Assembly: GCA_009760855.2 (NCBI GenBank)
Contig: WPIO01000005.1
Coordinates: forward strand, 13,536,001-13,600,000
Length of the DNA stretch: 64,000 nt
Direction of reading: 5' to 3'
From: Cristatella mucedo
Lineage: Eukaryota > Bryozoa > Phylactolaemata > Cristatellidae
The notes below the pieces were generated by a model that was not told where the DNA came from, searched no databases, and saw only the letters and a program-made list of their open reading frames with translations. The first letter of the stretch is position 1, and every line of letters begins with the position of its first letter. This document shows, piece by piece, positions 12,089-22,672 of the stretch. Made by a program: the position numbers and the translations under genes.

Positions 12089-12689
12089 TGAGCGGCGTCT
12101 GAGCTGGCGGTTCCGGCCACTGCGGCGGCTATGGGGTGCTTTTCTTTTGTTAATGCATAGTTCATGAATCTTAGCAACAACATTAGTATCTTGGAACGCA
12201 TTTGATCTACGATGACGAAGCGATAACAGCTGCTGACGATCATAACCAACAAGCAGGTTACTAGCCGCAGGCGTAGCTAAGGCAGCCGCCGGCGTGGGAG
12301 ACCCAGCAGCCCGAAGCGATAAGCGTTTAGAAGTCCATAAGCACGTAATTTCTTACGCGCTACGGTCAAATAACAATCAGAATAACTTTAAACAGGTCTT
12401 ATCTGTATCGTTTTCGTATACGATGTTCGCAAGAACTTCGGTTTTCGGAAGAATTCTGCAACGAACACTAACGCACGTTAGAGCGCTCTATGTCAAGAGG
12501 CGAGAATGGAGGAAGACGCTTTAGATCCAAATGAAAACTTCAGAGGTGGTGCTGAGAAGAGAAACCTAAGCTTCTTCAACGAAAGCAGTCTCACAGACTT
12601 AACATTTGTATCGCCCAATTAATTACCGACCTTTTGATAAAGCAGCGGAATTTGTCGAATGGCAGTATTATAGCACACCAGGCACACCC

Positions 12690-12895
12690 AGCGAGCCGTG
12701 AGATGGCACACTAGTAGGTAGTAGGCGATTTTTCAAGTTAACTTGCTTTTCACGACCTCGGTCCCGAGGTCCTAAGTTTGAATCCTGTGGTCGGCGATCC
12801 TTTATTGCCGCTGCAAGCGGCGGTGATAGTCGTAAAGGCTCTTCTGTCACTGCACAAAAAGAGGCTGTTAAGTCAGCTAGTGTGCAAGTTGCAGA
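12690..12895 (+). mobile_element. SINE2, tRNA-derived
   Basis: GAGCCGTGAGATGGCACACT head with an insertion, TTTCACGACCTCGGTCCCGA, decayed B-box AGTTTGAATCC, body GATCCTTTATTGCCGCTGCA and GGCTGTTAAGTCAGCTAG. The LINE-like tail is missing. Confidence 0.85.
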
Positions 12896-13133
12896 TTAGA
12901 AGACGCGTCGCCAAGCTTTCTTCAACTTTATCACCCGTCAGTCAAGATTGGCTCTGTCTTCTGCAAAAGTGTTATCAATCTGTCCGAGACAAGACAAGCA
13001 ACCTAGAATGCGTAGCGCCTCTTCATGGCAAGCTCATTCGCGAGTCTGAAAGCCATAATGAAAGCCAGTTCCATAATGGGAGCAAGCGCCCGCCTCTTCC
13101 CTCTCTGCTCCTCGTTCGGTGCAACTCAGAAAG

Positions 13134-13172
13134 GAGCAGCGGCAGCAGCGGCAGCGGCAGCGGCAGCGGTAA
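13134..13172 (+). repeat. GCAGCG/GCGGCA hexamer repeat
   Basis: Short run of GGCAGC units; gives Ser/Gly or Ala tracts in different frames, so surrounding ORFs are not convincing genes. Confidence 0.8.
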
Positions 13173-13489
13173 GACCTTGCCGAAGGCCTTGCAGTATGGT
13201 GAATTCAGTTGAGAGGTCATCGGAGAATTAAAAGTGAATGGATTCCTGATGGGTCTCCGCGGCTTTACTTTTACAAAGCTTTCTTGCACTGTATTCGCCT
13301 TTGGAATTGCCATGTGTACTACCGCAGTTTGGGCAAGTCTCAGTGTACCGAGTTCTCTGTAGGAAGCAACTGCAGCCATCTCAAGTGGTTGCCGCTGGTA
13401 TACCCTAAGAAGGTATCGATACAGCCGCTGCACGTCAAACGGGGTCATGCGCTACAAATTTGTCAAAGCAATAGATTAGTCGAAAGCTT

Positions 13490-13738
13490 TTGATTACTTT
13501 TCGAAATATGCTCCCTGAGTCGTCCAAGGTAACGGTCAAAGCTGGCGTCTTATGGACCTCAGATAAAGAAGAATGTCTAATGGAACAAATTTCAAAAGAA
13601 GCTCACAGTAGCTTGAAACAGCTCTTTGCAGTAGTTCATGGCTTACGGGGCAACCATAAAGCGGAAAACTATGTAGAGCTGGTTGAAGCTATGGCAGAGA
13701 ACTACTTGCATTACGTACTTGAAAATCTATTGAGTTGA
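13490..13738 (+). CDS. unrecognised 82-residue ORF
   Basis: I do not recognise this protein. It is free of low-complexity sequence, with charged helical-looking stretches (EECLMEQISKEAHSSLKQLF, AENYVELVEAMAENYLHYVL). It lies between SINE2 and LINE B with no neighbour relation. It could be the end of a decayed transposon ORF, an exon of an unseen gene, or chance. No splice signals were decisive. Confidence 0.2.
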   Translation: MITFRNMLPESSKVTVKAGVLWTSDKEECLMEQISKEAHSSLKQLFAVVHGLRGNHKAENYVELVEAMAENYLHYVLENLLS

Positions 13739-14184
13739 TGCCCATCTGGATGCATTCAAGGACAATACGCTCTTAATCGGAGGCGCCAGGCGAGCACTTA
13801 CGCACGGATTTACTGGACTTCCAACTCAGCAACTAATACTGTATATCGAGAACACGATTACAGGAAACTAATTGGGGCTGATTCATATAGCTGATTTATT
13901 TTATGATTTATTTAAGAACTTATAAATCTCGATACAAATCCACTCGTTTAAACATTTTTTCGGGTCATTTTGTCTTGCTTCAGTGTAAAATGCATTTCAT
14001 TTTGATTAATTGGTTGTTTTTTATCTGAAACAATGTGCTGAAACGCACATTCATTTCTCATTGGAAATGGGTAAATTTCAAATTTATCACTGATCCGGTA
14101 ACACAAGCAAAGTTTATAGGGAATAATAACAATCGTCTTTATTTTTTTAAAACAAGATGGAATGAAATGCATCTCCATCAGTAG
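13739..14184. other. AT-rich spacer, nothing recognised
   Basis: AT-rich DNA up to the probable 3' end of LINE B. A 110-residue minus ORF here has no recognised domain. Confidence 0.4.
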
Positions 14185-14357
14185 TTTTATATAGGCACAC
14201 TCAAAGCCTAAACGGCTTTGGGTATGCATTCGGTAGCCAACAGACTTCATCTCACGTAACAAAGAGACGGTGCGAAGCATAGCTGAATAAGTCAGGAGGG
14301 CAGTTGAGGTAGTGAGTAACGTGGAAGTAGCAGCTCAGGACGGCTGGAAAGGATGTG

Positions 14358-14555
14358 CCACAGCCTCCAGCTTACCTCTCAAAACTACTTCCTTACCAGG
14401 CTAGGTGTCGTACCACTGTCCCGACTCAATTATTTATGTTATGCTTCTAACTAACCTCAAATTTTTTCCAGATCATCCTTTTAGCTCGCATGTTCCAAAA
14501 GCCTGAAACTCACTCCCGACTGAAGTCAGGACATCAGCGAAGTCGGCGACAGGAG
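14358..14555 (+). mobile_element. L2-like LINE fragment nested in LINE B, opposite strand
   Basis: Plus-strand sequence TACCTCTCAAAACTACTTCC to CTGAAACTCACTCCCGACTG, closely similar to 8638-8780 and out of place in the minus-strand LINE B. Confidence 0.7.
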
Positions 14556-15269
14556 GGTAGATGCCTTTGCGTATGAAGTGGAAGCTTCTGTTGCCAGCGG
14601 CCTTTAAGCTGGGGGAATGGAACAGCTAATTTCTTGTCCATAAAAGCGGAGGGCACGAGGAGGCTGAAATTAATGCAGCAGTTCAGCTAGGTATGAAGGA
14701 GCCAAGCCGTGGCGGGCCTTGAGATTCATCATATGAACTATACTCCGTATTCGTTGATCAGCCGAAAGCCATTGAAGCTCCTTCAGCAAAGGAGACAGTT
14801 GGTCAAACCTCTAAGATTTGTAAATGGCCTTGCAGCCCTATTCATCACCAGTTGCAGTGATCTAGTGGCTTTTTTCGGTATCCAAACAAACACGGAGTTA
14901 CAATAATCTAGCCAAGTTAGAAGCAGGGAGCTAGTTCCACTTTTGCAAGCCACCTTGGAAGACAAGCCCCTAACCTATGTGGATCGGACGTGATGGCTTC
15001 GGCGGTGGAGGCAGTATTCTTAATGAAACTTTCAAAACTTAGGCGGCTGTCATAGACGACACCTAAATTTCTAGCACACGGCGACGGTCGCACAACAGCA
15101 TCACCTATTAGACGAGAAAGTCTTCTAGGTCCAGCTGCACGCTTGGGATGTCCTATTGAGTAGCAGATCCGTTTTATCGTCGTTAAGTTTAAGGAAATTC
15201 ACCAGATTCCATATTGAATGTCTGCAAGGCAAGTGCTCAGTTTATCAGTCGCTACAGCAGATTCCGACG

Positions 15270-15355
15270 GACTAATAATAACAATAATGCATTTTTTATA
15301 GCGCCCCGATAGAACTCAATCTCTTTCTAGCACTTTAAATTTGCTGCATAGGCTT
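15270..15355 (-). mobile_element. tail-only LINE insertion inside LINE B RT
   Basis: (AAT)n, TAGCGCCCCGATAGAACTCA, CTCTTTCTAGCACTTTAAAT, then TTGCTGCA: a reverse LINE 3' hairpin plus about 20 bases of UTR, splitting LINE B directly after its YADDTQLHMSLKP block. Confidence 0.85.
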
Positions 15356-16149
15356 AAGCGACATATGCAGTTGAGTATCGTCAGCATAAAAGTAATCGCC
15401 GATTCCGTAGGCCCGAATCCCTTTTCCCAGAGGTTGAGTATAAGTGGAAAACAGCAAAGGATCGAGGACGAACCCTCGTGGAACTCCATAGATCACTGGT
15501 CTGGTGAATGAGACCCGACTCCCACACGGCACGGATTGAACACGGTCGGATAAGTAAAATATGAACCGCGTCAGTGCCTCGTCTGCCAGACCGATCTTTG
15601 CTCTCAGTCGTTCGAGTAGGACATTGTGATCATAGTGTTGAAGTCAGCTAATAGATACAGCAGGGCTAGGACAGTGATATTCACGTCGTTGTTGCTGCAT
15701 AGGATGAATGTAATTGGTTACACGGAAGAGAGCAGTTTCAGTGGAAAGTGTCGCCTGAATTCCGACTGGAGACTTTTCTGACGATTTATTCTTTTCAATG
15801 CGTGCTAAAAGCTGCTTAGTGACAATCTTTTCTAGAAACTCTGACAAAAAGGGAAGAAGAGAAACTGGGCGATAGTTTGGTAGGAAATCTGTATCTAATC
15901 CAGGCTTTTTTTTAGTATAGGTCGGTCGATGACCGATTTGAAGAAATTGGATACAGCCGAAATATCAAGAGAAACATTAAAAATCTCAGATATGGCTGGA
16001 ATTGATTAGCTTGTCTGCCAGTGAAGACCGAAGAGGCAATGGTAAACGGTCTTCAGGAGATGAGCCCTTTATAATAGACTTTATTAAGGTAGACAAGGCG
16101 AAAGCAGGAACCTCGGTAAATCTCTCAAGGAATGTCAGACGTTGCGACT

Positions 16150-17015
16150 CAATAATTAATAATAATAACAATAATGCACTTGATAAAGCGCCCTCAGAGA
16201 GCTCAATTTCTTTCTACTCGCTTTACATTTGCTGCAAGGAAAATGCGATTGAATGGTGAGTAATATTATGCTTGATGAACATCATGAATAACATGGTTAG
16301 GGGTGACATGCACAGGGTCAGCATGCAAGTGTGGTTAGTGGCAGCATGCACAGTGTCAGCAAGCATAAGCACATCAAGGACGAATCGCAGGGACCCACTA
16401 AATGCTGTCCTAAATAGGTGTGTTTTTAAGTTCTTTTTAAATGTGGTCAAGTCAGGGGATGTCGTGACGCAAGTCGGGAGTGAATTCTAAGCTTTGGGAG
16501 CAAACAAACTAAATGCACGGTCTCTAAAGGATTTGAGGTTTGTACGAGATATTAGTATATTGTTGGATGCTTCTTCTGAACACTTCTGAAAAGCGGATGG
16601 TACGATGCTTGGCCTGGTGGTGGAGTAGATCTGAGAGATAGGCTGGAGTCAAAGAATGAAGTGACCTTAAAGTGAGCAACAAAACCTTGAAGTCAATCCG
16701 TTGCTCGACTAGTAGCCAGTGCAGGTCGGCGAGAAGTGGTGTGATGTGGCAACTGCGACGCTCACGACAGACAAGCCTAGCATAAGAGTTTTGCATCAGG
16801 TGTAAGCGCCTGATTGCACATACCGGTAGGTCAGCAAGCAGTGAGTTACAGAAGTCAAGACGGTATGTCACAAATGCATGGACCAAGTTAGATATCGTTT
16901 TCTTATATAAACAAGCCCGAATTTTAGCAACGTTATGTAGCTGAAAGTAGGCAGACTTGACTGTGGAGCTGATATGCTCGTCTAACAAAAGGTCACTTTT
17001 GAACACGACACCTAG
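16150..17015 (-). mobile_element. LINE A 3' copy nested in LINE B
   Basis: Same orientation as its host. Starts (AATAAT)nGCACTTGATAAAGCGCCC, then the 3' UTR and coding block (160-residue frame 16524-17006 with HISSTVKSAYFQLHNVAKIR). LINE B resumes at about 17020. Truncated at its 5' end. Confidence 0.92.
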
Positions 17016-17294
17016 TTGCTTAGTCAGAGGGGGCTTTATGTATCAACGAATATGTGTTATCTTTTCAATGAAGAAGGCTGGAAACCTGTCGACGGAGCCA
17101 TCAATATCTGGAGAGTGAGAGTCGTCAGAGTTGTCGAGCAATTATTTCACCGTCTTATAAATCTGTTTTGGGTCCGACCGGCCGGACTTTAGTTTTCGAG
17201 CAAACAAGGTTTTTTAAGCCTCCGCGAGTAAACTCGGAGGACGCCTTGAAATTGGCTAGATCGTCATCCGACCCAGACTTCTTAAAGCGGAGTT

Positions 17295-18262
17295 CTAGCC
17301 TCGCCTGAGCTTAACACGGGGAATCTTTTGAAGTTTTCTGGATAATTGAAATGACTCTCCACGACTTTGTACACGGAGAGAACGTGCGGGAGCATGCTCG
17401 TTAAGGGCGCTCCTAAGTTTCAGGTTCGCTGTATAAGGGATAGTATTGAGGCTGTCGGTCGGGTCTAGGTGCAGACCAAGAAGACCTGCCTCACAGACAG
17501 ATATACACGATTTCGCTGGGTCACTAGTTTTCAAGCTGCTTCAATGGACAAAATAGATATTTACCCTGCACTTACAATGGAATAGGAATAGTAAATGAGT
17601 GAGCAATGATCCAAGATGGTCAGCGCTGCACACAGCAAGGTCAGTGGGGTAGACATCCTTAGTGACGGCGATATCCAGGATGTGGCCACCGAAATGAGTG
17701 GTATGATTAATGTGTTGGTCCAAGCCGAAGTCCTCCAGACAGTTAAGAAATAAGCCGACCTGGCTGTTGCTTGGGTTGTCAACTTGAATGTTGAAGTCTC
17801 CTTCAATCAATAACGACGTTTCACCCACAACCACTTTATTGAGGAACTCCGAAAAACTCTTCCACAAACAAGGTTAGAGAGGTAGAAGGAGGTCGGTAGG
17901 TCACAATTGTGAGAGGCATGGTCTTTGATGGGGACGTGATAGCAATCGATTCAAACGACAGCCCACGCACAAAACCGCAGGTCTTACAGCCAAACGATTC
18001 GCGATAAACGACTGCAACCCAGCCCGCCCACCTCGTCAGACCGCAAAGACTGAAAGAATGAGAGCCCGGGTGAGGTGATCTTAGATACACAGCCAGCAGA
18101 GGACGGCGTAAACATCCACGTTTCAGTCAGCAGAAATGCATCTAGCTTTTCCTGGACAACCTGATACCGGATACTGAGCGGATACTTAGCGATAGCCTCT
18201 CGGTTTTTACTGAGCCAACTGCGACTGCGGGTCCATGTAGATGGATCATTTGCGGGTGGCAT
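17295..18262 (-). pseudogene. LINE B endonuclease remnant
   Basis: Three overlapping broken frames: 18262-17984 (TETWM, catalytic Glu region), 18090-17836 (TIVTYRPPSTSLTLF) and 17867-17541 (EGDFNIQVDNP, then FGGHILDIAV and SADHL). These are AP-endonuclease motifs in the right order but in different frames, so the copy is dead. Confidence 0.85.
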
Positions 18263-18420
18263 AGAGCTCTCGAGTGTAGTCTCAACTACGCGGCGCCGAT
18301 TAAGTGGCCTTCGTGCTAGGCGACGTGTAGCCGGTCCGGCAAACGCCGTGTGCCAACGAATTTGATGAAACCTCAGTAAAAACCGACGGTCGACTTTTCA
18401 CATGATGCTGAGGCACGGCG

Positions 18421-18787
18421 ATTGAGATGCTACCACAACGAGTGCACCAACACGAGCGCAGAGCTCCGCCTCCGCCGCCGCTGCCGCCGCCGAATCCGAA
18501 GCAGCGAAAGGCGGTCTGCAGTAGGCGAAACCGCCACTCATTCGACGCTCGTGGAGGCGCCGGTGCCGACGCTGGTGGCAACAGCTGGAGGAAGAGGAGA
18601 ATCTCACTCGGCGGCCGAGAGCGCAAGCTGTCTCGCCCGGGGCCACGTCGCTATCGACGGCGCGGCAGCCATGCTCTTTTCCCTCCGTCGGTCGCCGATG
18701 GCGGCGAAATCCGTACGTCAGAATGAACGGAATGGCTGCCCCGCCCGCACCCCTCCCCTACGCGTTGTTTTAATGGCCGGTTCCTAG
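18421..18787. other. CpG-rich DNA, no gene recognised
   Basis: Dense CCGCCGCCG-type sequence, open in several frames on both strands, which is what high GC produces. No domain or splice structure supports a gene. Confidence 0.5.
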
Positions 18788-18925
18788 CGGGAAGGGGTAA
18801 GGCGCTTGAGCTCTTCATGACCCGGGGGTCGCGGGTTCGAGTCCTGGAACAGGCAATGCGCTACTACCCGCTACAAGCGGGGTGACAGCCGTCATATAGC
18901 ACTTTTGCCGCCGCTATATATTTTT
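18788..18925 (+). mobile_element. tRNA-derived SINE2-like copy
   Basis: Exact B-box GGTTCGAGTCC preceded by ATGACCCGGGGGTCGCG and followed by CTACAAGCGGGGTGACAGCC, matching the SINE2 body (CTGCAAGCGGTGGTGATAGCC). A diverged subfamily. Confidence 0.7.
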
Positions 18926-19056
18926 TAATATTAGGCTGTTTGATCAGCTAGCCTTTATTGTGCATGTGTGCGTGTGTGCGTGCATCGTGTGCATCGTGTA
19001 TTTATTCATAGTCGATGCGGCTCTCTCCGCGACTCTTTGAGGGCGTCGCATTTATG

Positions 19057-19210
19057 TTCGCCGAGCTGGTTTGGTCTAGCGGTTAAGGTGCCCGACGCCC
19101 CGGGGACCAAGGTCTGACTGAGGTCGTGGGCTCGAGCTCCGAGGCATATGTGAAGCGCCTGAATAGAGATTTAGCTCTCTTGGGGCGCTATATAAATGAA
19201 TTATTTTATA
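19057..19210 (+). mobile_element. SINE1, tRNA-derived
   Basis: GCCGAGCTGGTTTGGTCTAG, A-box region GCGGTTAAGG, B-box-like GGGCTCGAGCTCC, tail GAATAGAGATTTAGCTCTCT, GGGGCGCTATATAAATGAAT. Confidence 0.93.
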
Positions 19211-19930
19211 CATGTGAGACGCCGGCGCAGCAGCGGTGCAGCGCGCGTGGCTCGGCCCCGGTGAGCTTAGAGCGCCCGCCTCGCAACGGGTGCCGCCGCG
19301 AGCTGAAATGTCCGAGAAAGCGATGCTCGCTACTTGTTAGCCGGGACGGGTGTGGGGGATGGGTGGGTGGATGAGTGGTACCTGGACAGTAGCTGCCTGC
19401 CTCGGATGAGCCGGTGGTTTGCGGACGAGCGCGCCTGCAACCGGCCGTTTCAGCTTCGCCAGGATTATCCGCCGCGGCCGGTTAAACTAGTTCCGAACGA
19501 ACCGCTGCCGCGGTCGAATCCCGGGCTTATAGCGGCGCCGCTCGCCCAGGACCCCACGATTCGCGCGCGGGTGCTCGCGCTTCGGCCAAGCGGACCAAGC
19601 TACGACGATGCGCCGACCCAGGAGCGCTCAGGCGCCAGCGGTGAGTGCGCCCGCTGCACTACGAGGAGCGGCTCCTCGTAGCAGCAGCTCGTCGTAGTGC
19701 TCTCTTCGTCGGGTCGGGGCTCTCAGCCTGAGGGACCGGAGGCGACGCGCGGGTGCGAGGTGCGAAGGGTGCGAGGGCGAGGTGTGAGGTGCGTGCGAGG
19801 GCGAGCAGCGCGAGACCGCGCGCCGGCCCGTCCCCCCGAGGGCGAGGGGCTTCGCCGGGGTAGTGGGGCTGTGCTGTGGAGAGGCGAGGAGACGCGAGAG
19901 AAGAGGTCGTTGGTTCGAGCCCTACGGCAT
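19211..19930. other. CpG-rich DNA, no gene recognised
   Basis: Very high GC with GCGAGG/GTGCGAGG short tandem words at 19751-19805. Multiple open frames are composition effects. Confidence 0.5.
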
Positions 19931-20112
19931 CGGTGAGCCGTGATGTTGCACACTAGGCAAGGTGGTTGCTTTCACGACCTCGGTCCCGAGGTCGTGGGTT
20001 CGATTCCGGCGGTGGGCGATTCTTTATCGCCACTGCAAGCGGTGGTGATAGCCATAAATGCTCTTCTGTCGCTATACAAAAATAGGCTGCTAAACCAGCT
20101 AGTATTTAGGTA
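19931..20112 (+). mobile_element. SINE2, tRNA-derived
   Basis: GGTGAGCCGTGATGTTGCAC head, palindromic ACCTCGGTCCCGAGGTCGTG, exact B-box GGTTCGATTCC, body CACTGCAAGCGGTGGTGATA, end AGGCTGCTAAACCAGCTAG. No LINE-like tail. Confidence 0.92.
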
Positions 20113-20699
20113 AGACGATACTTAGGCTTGCCTTCCAAAACAAAGTTAGCTTTTACGATTTCTCACTGCTAGATGTTAGACTATTGCAGATTTTTGTTGT
20201 CTGTCTGGTGCAGTGAGCTTCACTGAGGAGGGTAAAATTAGGGCCACGGTTATGCATTTTTAACTATTGAATAGTCTTGGGGGGGGAGTTCTTCGTGGAT
20301 GTTCTCGAAATTTGTCCCAGAAGTCTTCAGAAAGCACCGTTCATCGATGCGACCTTTGAAAACTCTCAACTTGCTTCGGAATGCAGAGCTTGAGTGCCCG
20401 AGAGTCCTGACGTTGGCATCGTTGCACTTTAATTGGGGACACTAATGACAATGCACTCTTGCAGTTGAAATACAAAATGTAATTAAAAATAAATCAACCT
20501 TTATAATTTGTAATGCTAGTATGTCCCATAAATGGACGCCACTGCTGATTTACAAAACTGTCTTCGTCAAGCAAATGTTTCAAATGTTTTTGTAGTGAAA
20601 AAAATTATGTGTAAGTGTGCCTGATAGTAAATTAATAAGAATCTATTTTGATATTTTTTACCTTTCTCCAATTAATATTTTGCGACGTTGAGTAAGAGA
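20113..20699. other. unassigned AT-leaning DNA
   Basis: A G run of nine at 20279-20287; otherwise no recognised feature. Confidence 0.4.
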
Positions 20700-20955
20700 A
20701 CGGCACACCAGAGCCGTGATGGCACACTAGGTAAGGTGGTTGCTTTTCACGACCTCGGTCCCGAGGTCGTGGGTTCGATTCCGGCGGTTGGCGATCCTTT
20801 ATTGCCACTGCAAGCGGTGGTGATAGCCGTAAAGGCTCTTCTGTCGCTATACAAAAATAGGCTGTTAAATCAGCTAGGATTTATTTATGTAACGTGTAAA
20901 GCGCCTGGATACAGATTAAGTTCTCTCAGGATGCTGTGCAAAAGAATTAAGATTT
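20700..20955 (+). mobile_element. SINE2, most complete copy with LINE-like tail
   Basis: GAGCCGTGATGGCACACTAG (A-box region TGGCACACTAGG), exact B-box GGTTCGATTCC, body, then TAAAGCGCCTGGATACAGAT and TAAGTTCTCTCAGGATGCTG, i.e. the LINE A 3' hairpin with a decayed right arm, ending AAAAGAATTAAG. Confidence 0.93.
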
Positions 20956-21151
20956 TTTTTGGCAGAATTCCCTGGACTTAAAAAACCAGTGTAATTTAAG
21001 GCTACCTTTGAAGGCTCGGTATAGTTACTGGGGCATCAGGCTAAAATCTTGACTCAATAGTCTACCGGTTGACCCCAGGAGCAGCAGCACAGGAAGCCTC
21101 CAATTCAGGACTGAGGAATGAAAGAGCGGAAAAAGAACAAAGGTGAAGGAA

Positions 21152-21196
<45 letters not shown>

Positions 21197-21480
21197 AAGA
21201 GTAGAAGGAGAGAGAGAGGGAGAGTGTGTGAACATAAAGCCGCGGACGTGCGAGCGGTAGTCTGAAAAGTAGCTTTTTAAGGAAAATTAGAACACAGTTC
21301 GTGCGAACCTAAATCTAAGTATCCGTTAATAAAAAGCACCACGTCGCTTGATCAAAGCGCTATGCGTAGGTTTCCTAGGAAACGGAAAGCTTCCGGCCCA
21401 ATCGTAGTTCCAGTTTCGAAAGTCGGCCCGTCGCTGAGAGTCTGAAAAACCAGGTTTCAAATTTTCAACGACCACAATGA
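20956..21480. repeat. spacer with (GA)n tract at 21158-21193
   Basis: (GA)18-like tract with impure GA-rich flank to about 21225. Nothing else recognised. Confidence 0.85.
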
Positions 21481-22640
21481 ACTGCCCGGCACGTCTTCTA
21501 TCCTCGCTTCAGCCGCCGCGAATGTCACATCCGTCGAAGCCGATCCTGCGATTCGAAAAATGCGCTATTGGCCTACGATGAATGGATAGCCAAAGCGAGG
21601 GCCTGCTCGAGCTTCTGCCCTCGCTTTCGAGGCGGCGCTGCTCACAGGCGGAGGATGGCGGCTAGAATGGATGCTAGAATAGCGATACTGGGATGCTAGA
21701 ATAGCGGCCAAGCCGGCGCTGAGCGCTCCCGACTCGGTGCTGCTGCCGGCCTGTTGCCGCCCTCACCGCCGCGGTCAGTCGGGCTCCCAGCTTTTCACGG
21801 AAAGCGGCAGCGGCAGCGAGAGAGGCAGCAACCTCGCGGTCGGGCGAACGGTTCGCGTACGGTGAGCGTCGGGGGCGCGGCAGGCTTGCCATTCCGGCGG
21901 CTCTGCCTCGGCGGGTACGCTAGCTAGGACGCCTTTAGGAGCAATCTTTAGTGCGGATCTAGCCAAGCGCCCCGCTCGCGGGCTTCGATTTCGCCGGCGG
22001 CCTTGTGCTTGATGGCGAATGGCTCGCTATCGGACAGCGCATCCTTCTCGAATCCGGGTGCTGCGCGCGGCGGCGCACGCTCGGCGGCAGCATTCGATAA
22101 AGGCGGCGACCGAGCCGTCCAGCGCATTTCCCGTTCCGGGCCACGACCCGGCCTGCATTGACATCCGCATAGAGGCGGCATCGACACCGAGGCATACGGC
22201 CACGTCCGTTCCATCCAGAACCGCTCGCCGTGCGAGCCCTCGTGCGAGCGCTCGTCTACTCGCCGCCCCGCGCTTCCGATCGACGCTCGGCTCGCGCGGG
22301 GCCACCACAGCCAGCGGCGCCCGCCAGCCTCGCCGGCCGCGCCGGCAGCTGCTGCCCGCTCGCCGATGCTCGCTGATGTAGCGGCCGGCGCCGGAGCGCT
22401 GGGCTCGCCGGCCGCTGCGCTTTCTCAGCCGACGAGCGATCGGCGAGCGCGCGAGCGCTCGGAGAGCGAGTTAAGATGGCGAACGCTAAACGCCTAAACG
22501 CAGGGGCATCTCTCCCAGGTAAGCCACGCCACGAGCCCTTGCCTCGGCGGGTATAGCTAGGGCACCTAGAGCAATCCGTAGGGCGGATCAGCCAAGCGCA
22601 ACACGCCGTCGAGTAAATACCCCGTGACCCGGGGAGCCAT
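21481..22640. other. CpG-rich unassigned region with a diverged direct repeat
   Basis: Words around TGCCTCGGCGGGTA, CTAG, GAGCAATC and CAAGCGC occur in the same order at 21900-21970 and 22541-22602, about 640 bp apart. Long open frames exist on both strands but show no domain. An unannotated GC-rich first exon or promoter is possible. Confidence 0.45.
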
Positions 22641-22655
22641 TATTTATCTGGGAGC

Positions 22656-22672
22656 GGGGGGGGGGGGGGGGG
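22656..22672 (+). repeat. poly-G run of 17
   Basis: Uninterrupted G tract at the edge of the CpG-rich block. Confidence 0.95.

Larger units (their letters stand above)
8878..12500 (-). mobile_element. LINE A, near full-length copy (L2/CR1-like non-LTR retrotransposon)
   Basis: The most complete element here. From the 3' end: (ATA)n at 8880-8900, the hairpin, 3' UTR, RT thumb, RT, AP-endonuclease, and a 5' leader to about 12500 that matches the leader of another copy (56401-56575), which defines a real 5' end. Only one coding region is seen; no separate gag-like ORF1 was recognised. Two or more frameshifts inactivate this copy. Protein words match the copy at 37891-40811 almost exactly, so divergence is low. 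Confidence 0.95.
14185..18290 (-). mobile_element. LINE B, second L2/CR1-like family, with nested insertions
   Basis: 3' end near 14185 with words shared by the copies at 28400-28490 and 50700-50830 (CGGTAGCCAACAGACTTC). Coding remnants on the minus strand: QEKLDAFLLTETWM (18150 area) and LIEGDFNIQVDNPSNSQVGL (17700 area) for the endonuclease, FLEKIVTKQLLARIEKNKS (15800 area) and YFYADDTQLHMSLKP (15360 area) for the RT. Interrupted by three insertions listed separately. Differs clearly from LINE A in sequence. Confidence 0.88.

Noticed and set aside
20700-20780. tRNA gene calls at SINE heads
   Set aside because: A and B boxes are present, but the sequence cannot fold as a full cloverleaf with acceptor arm and is attached to a repeated SINE body and LINE-like tail.
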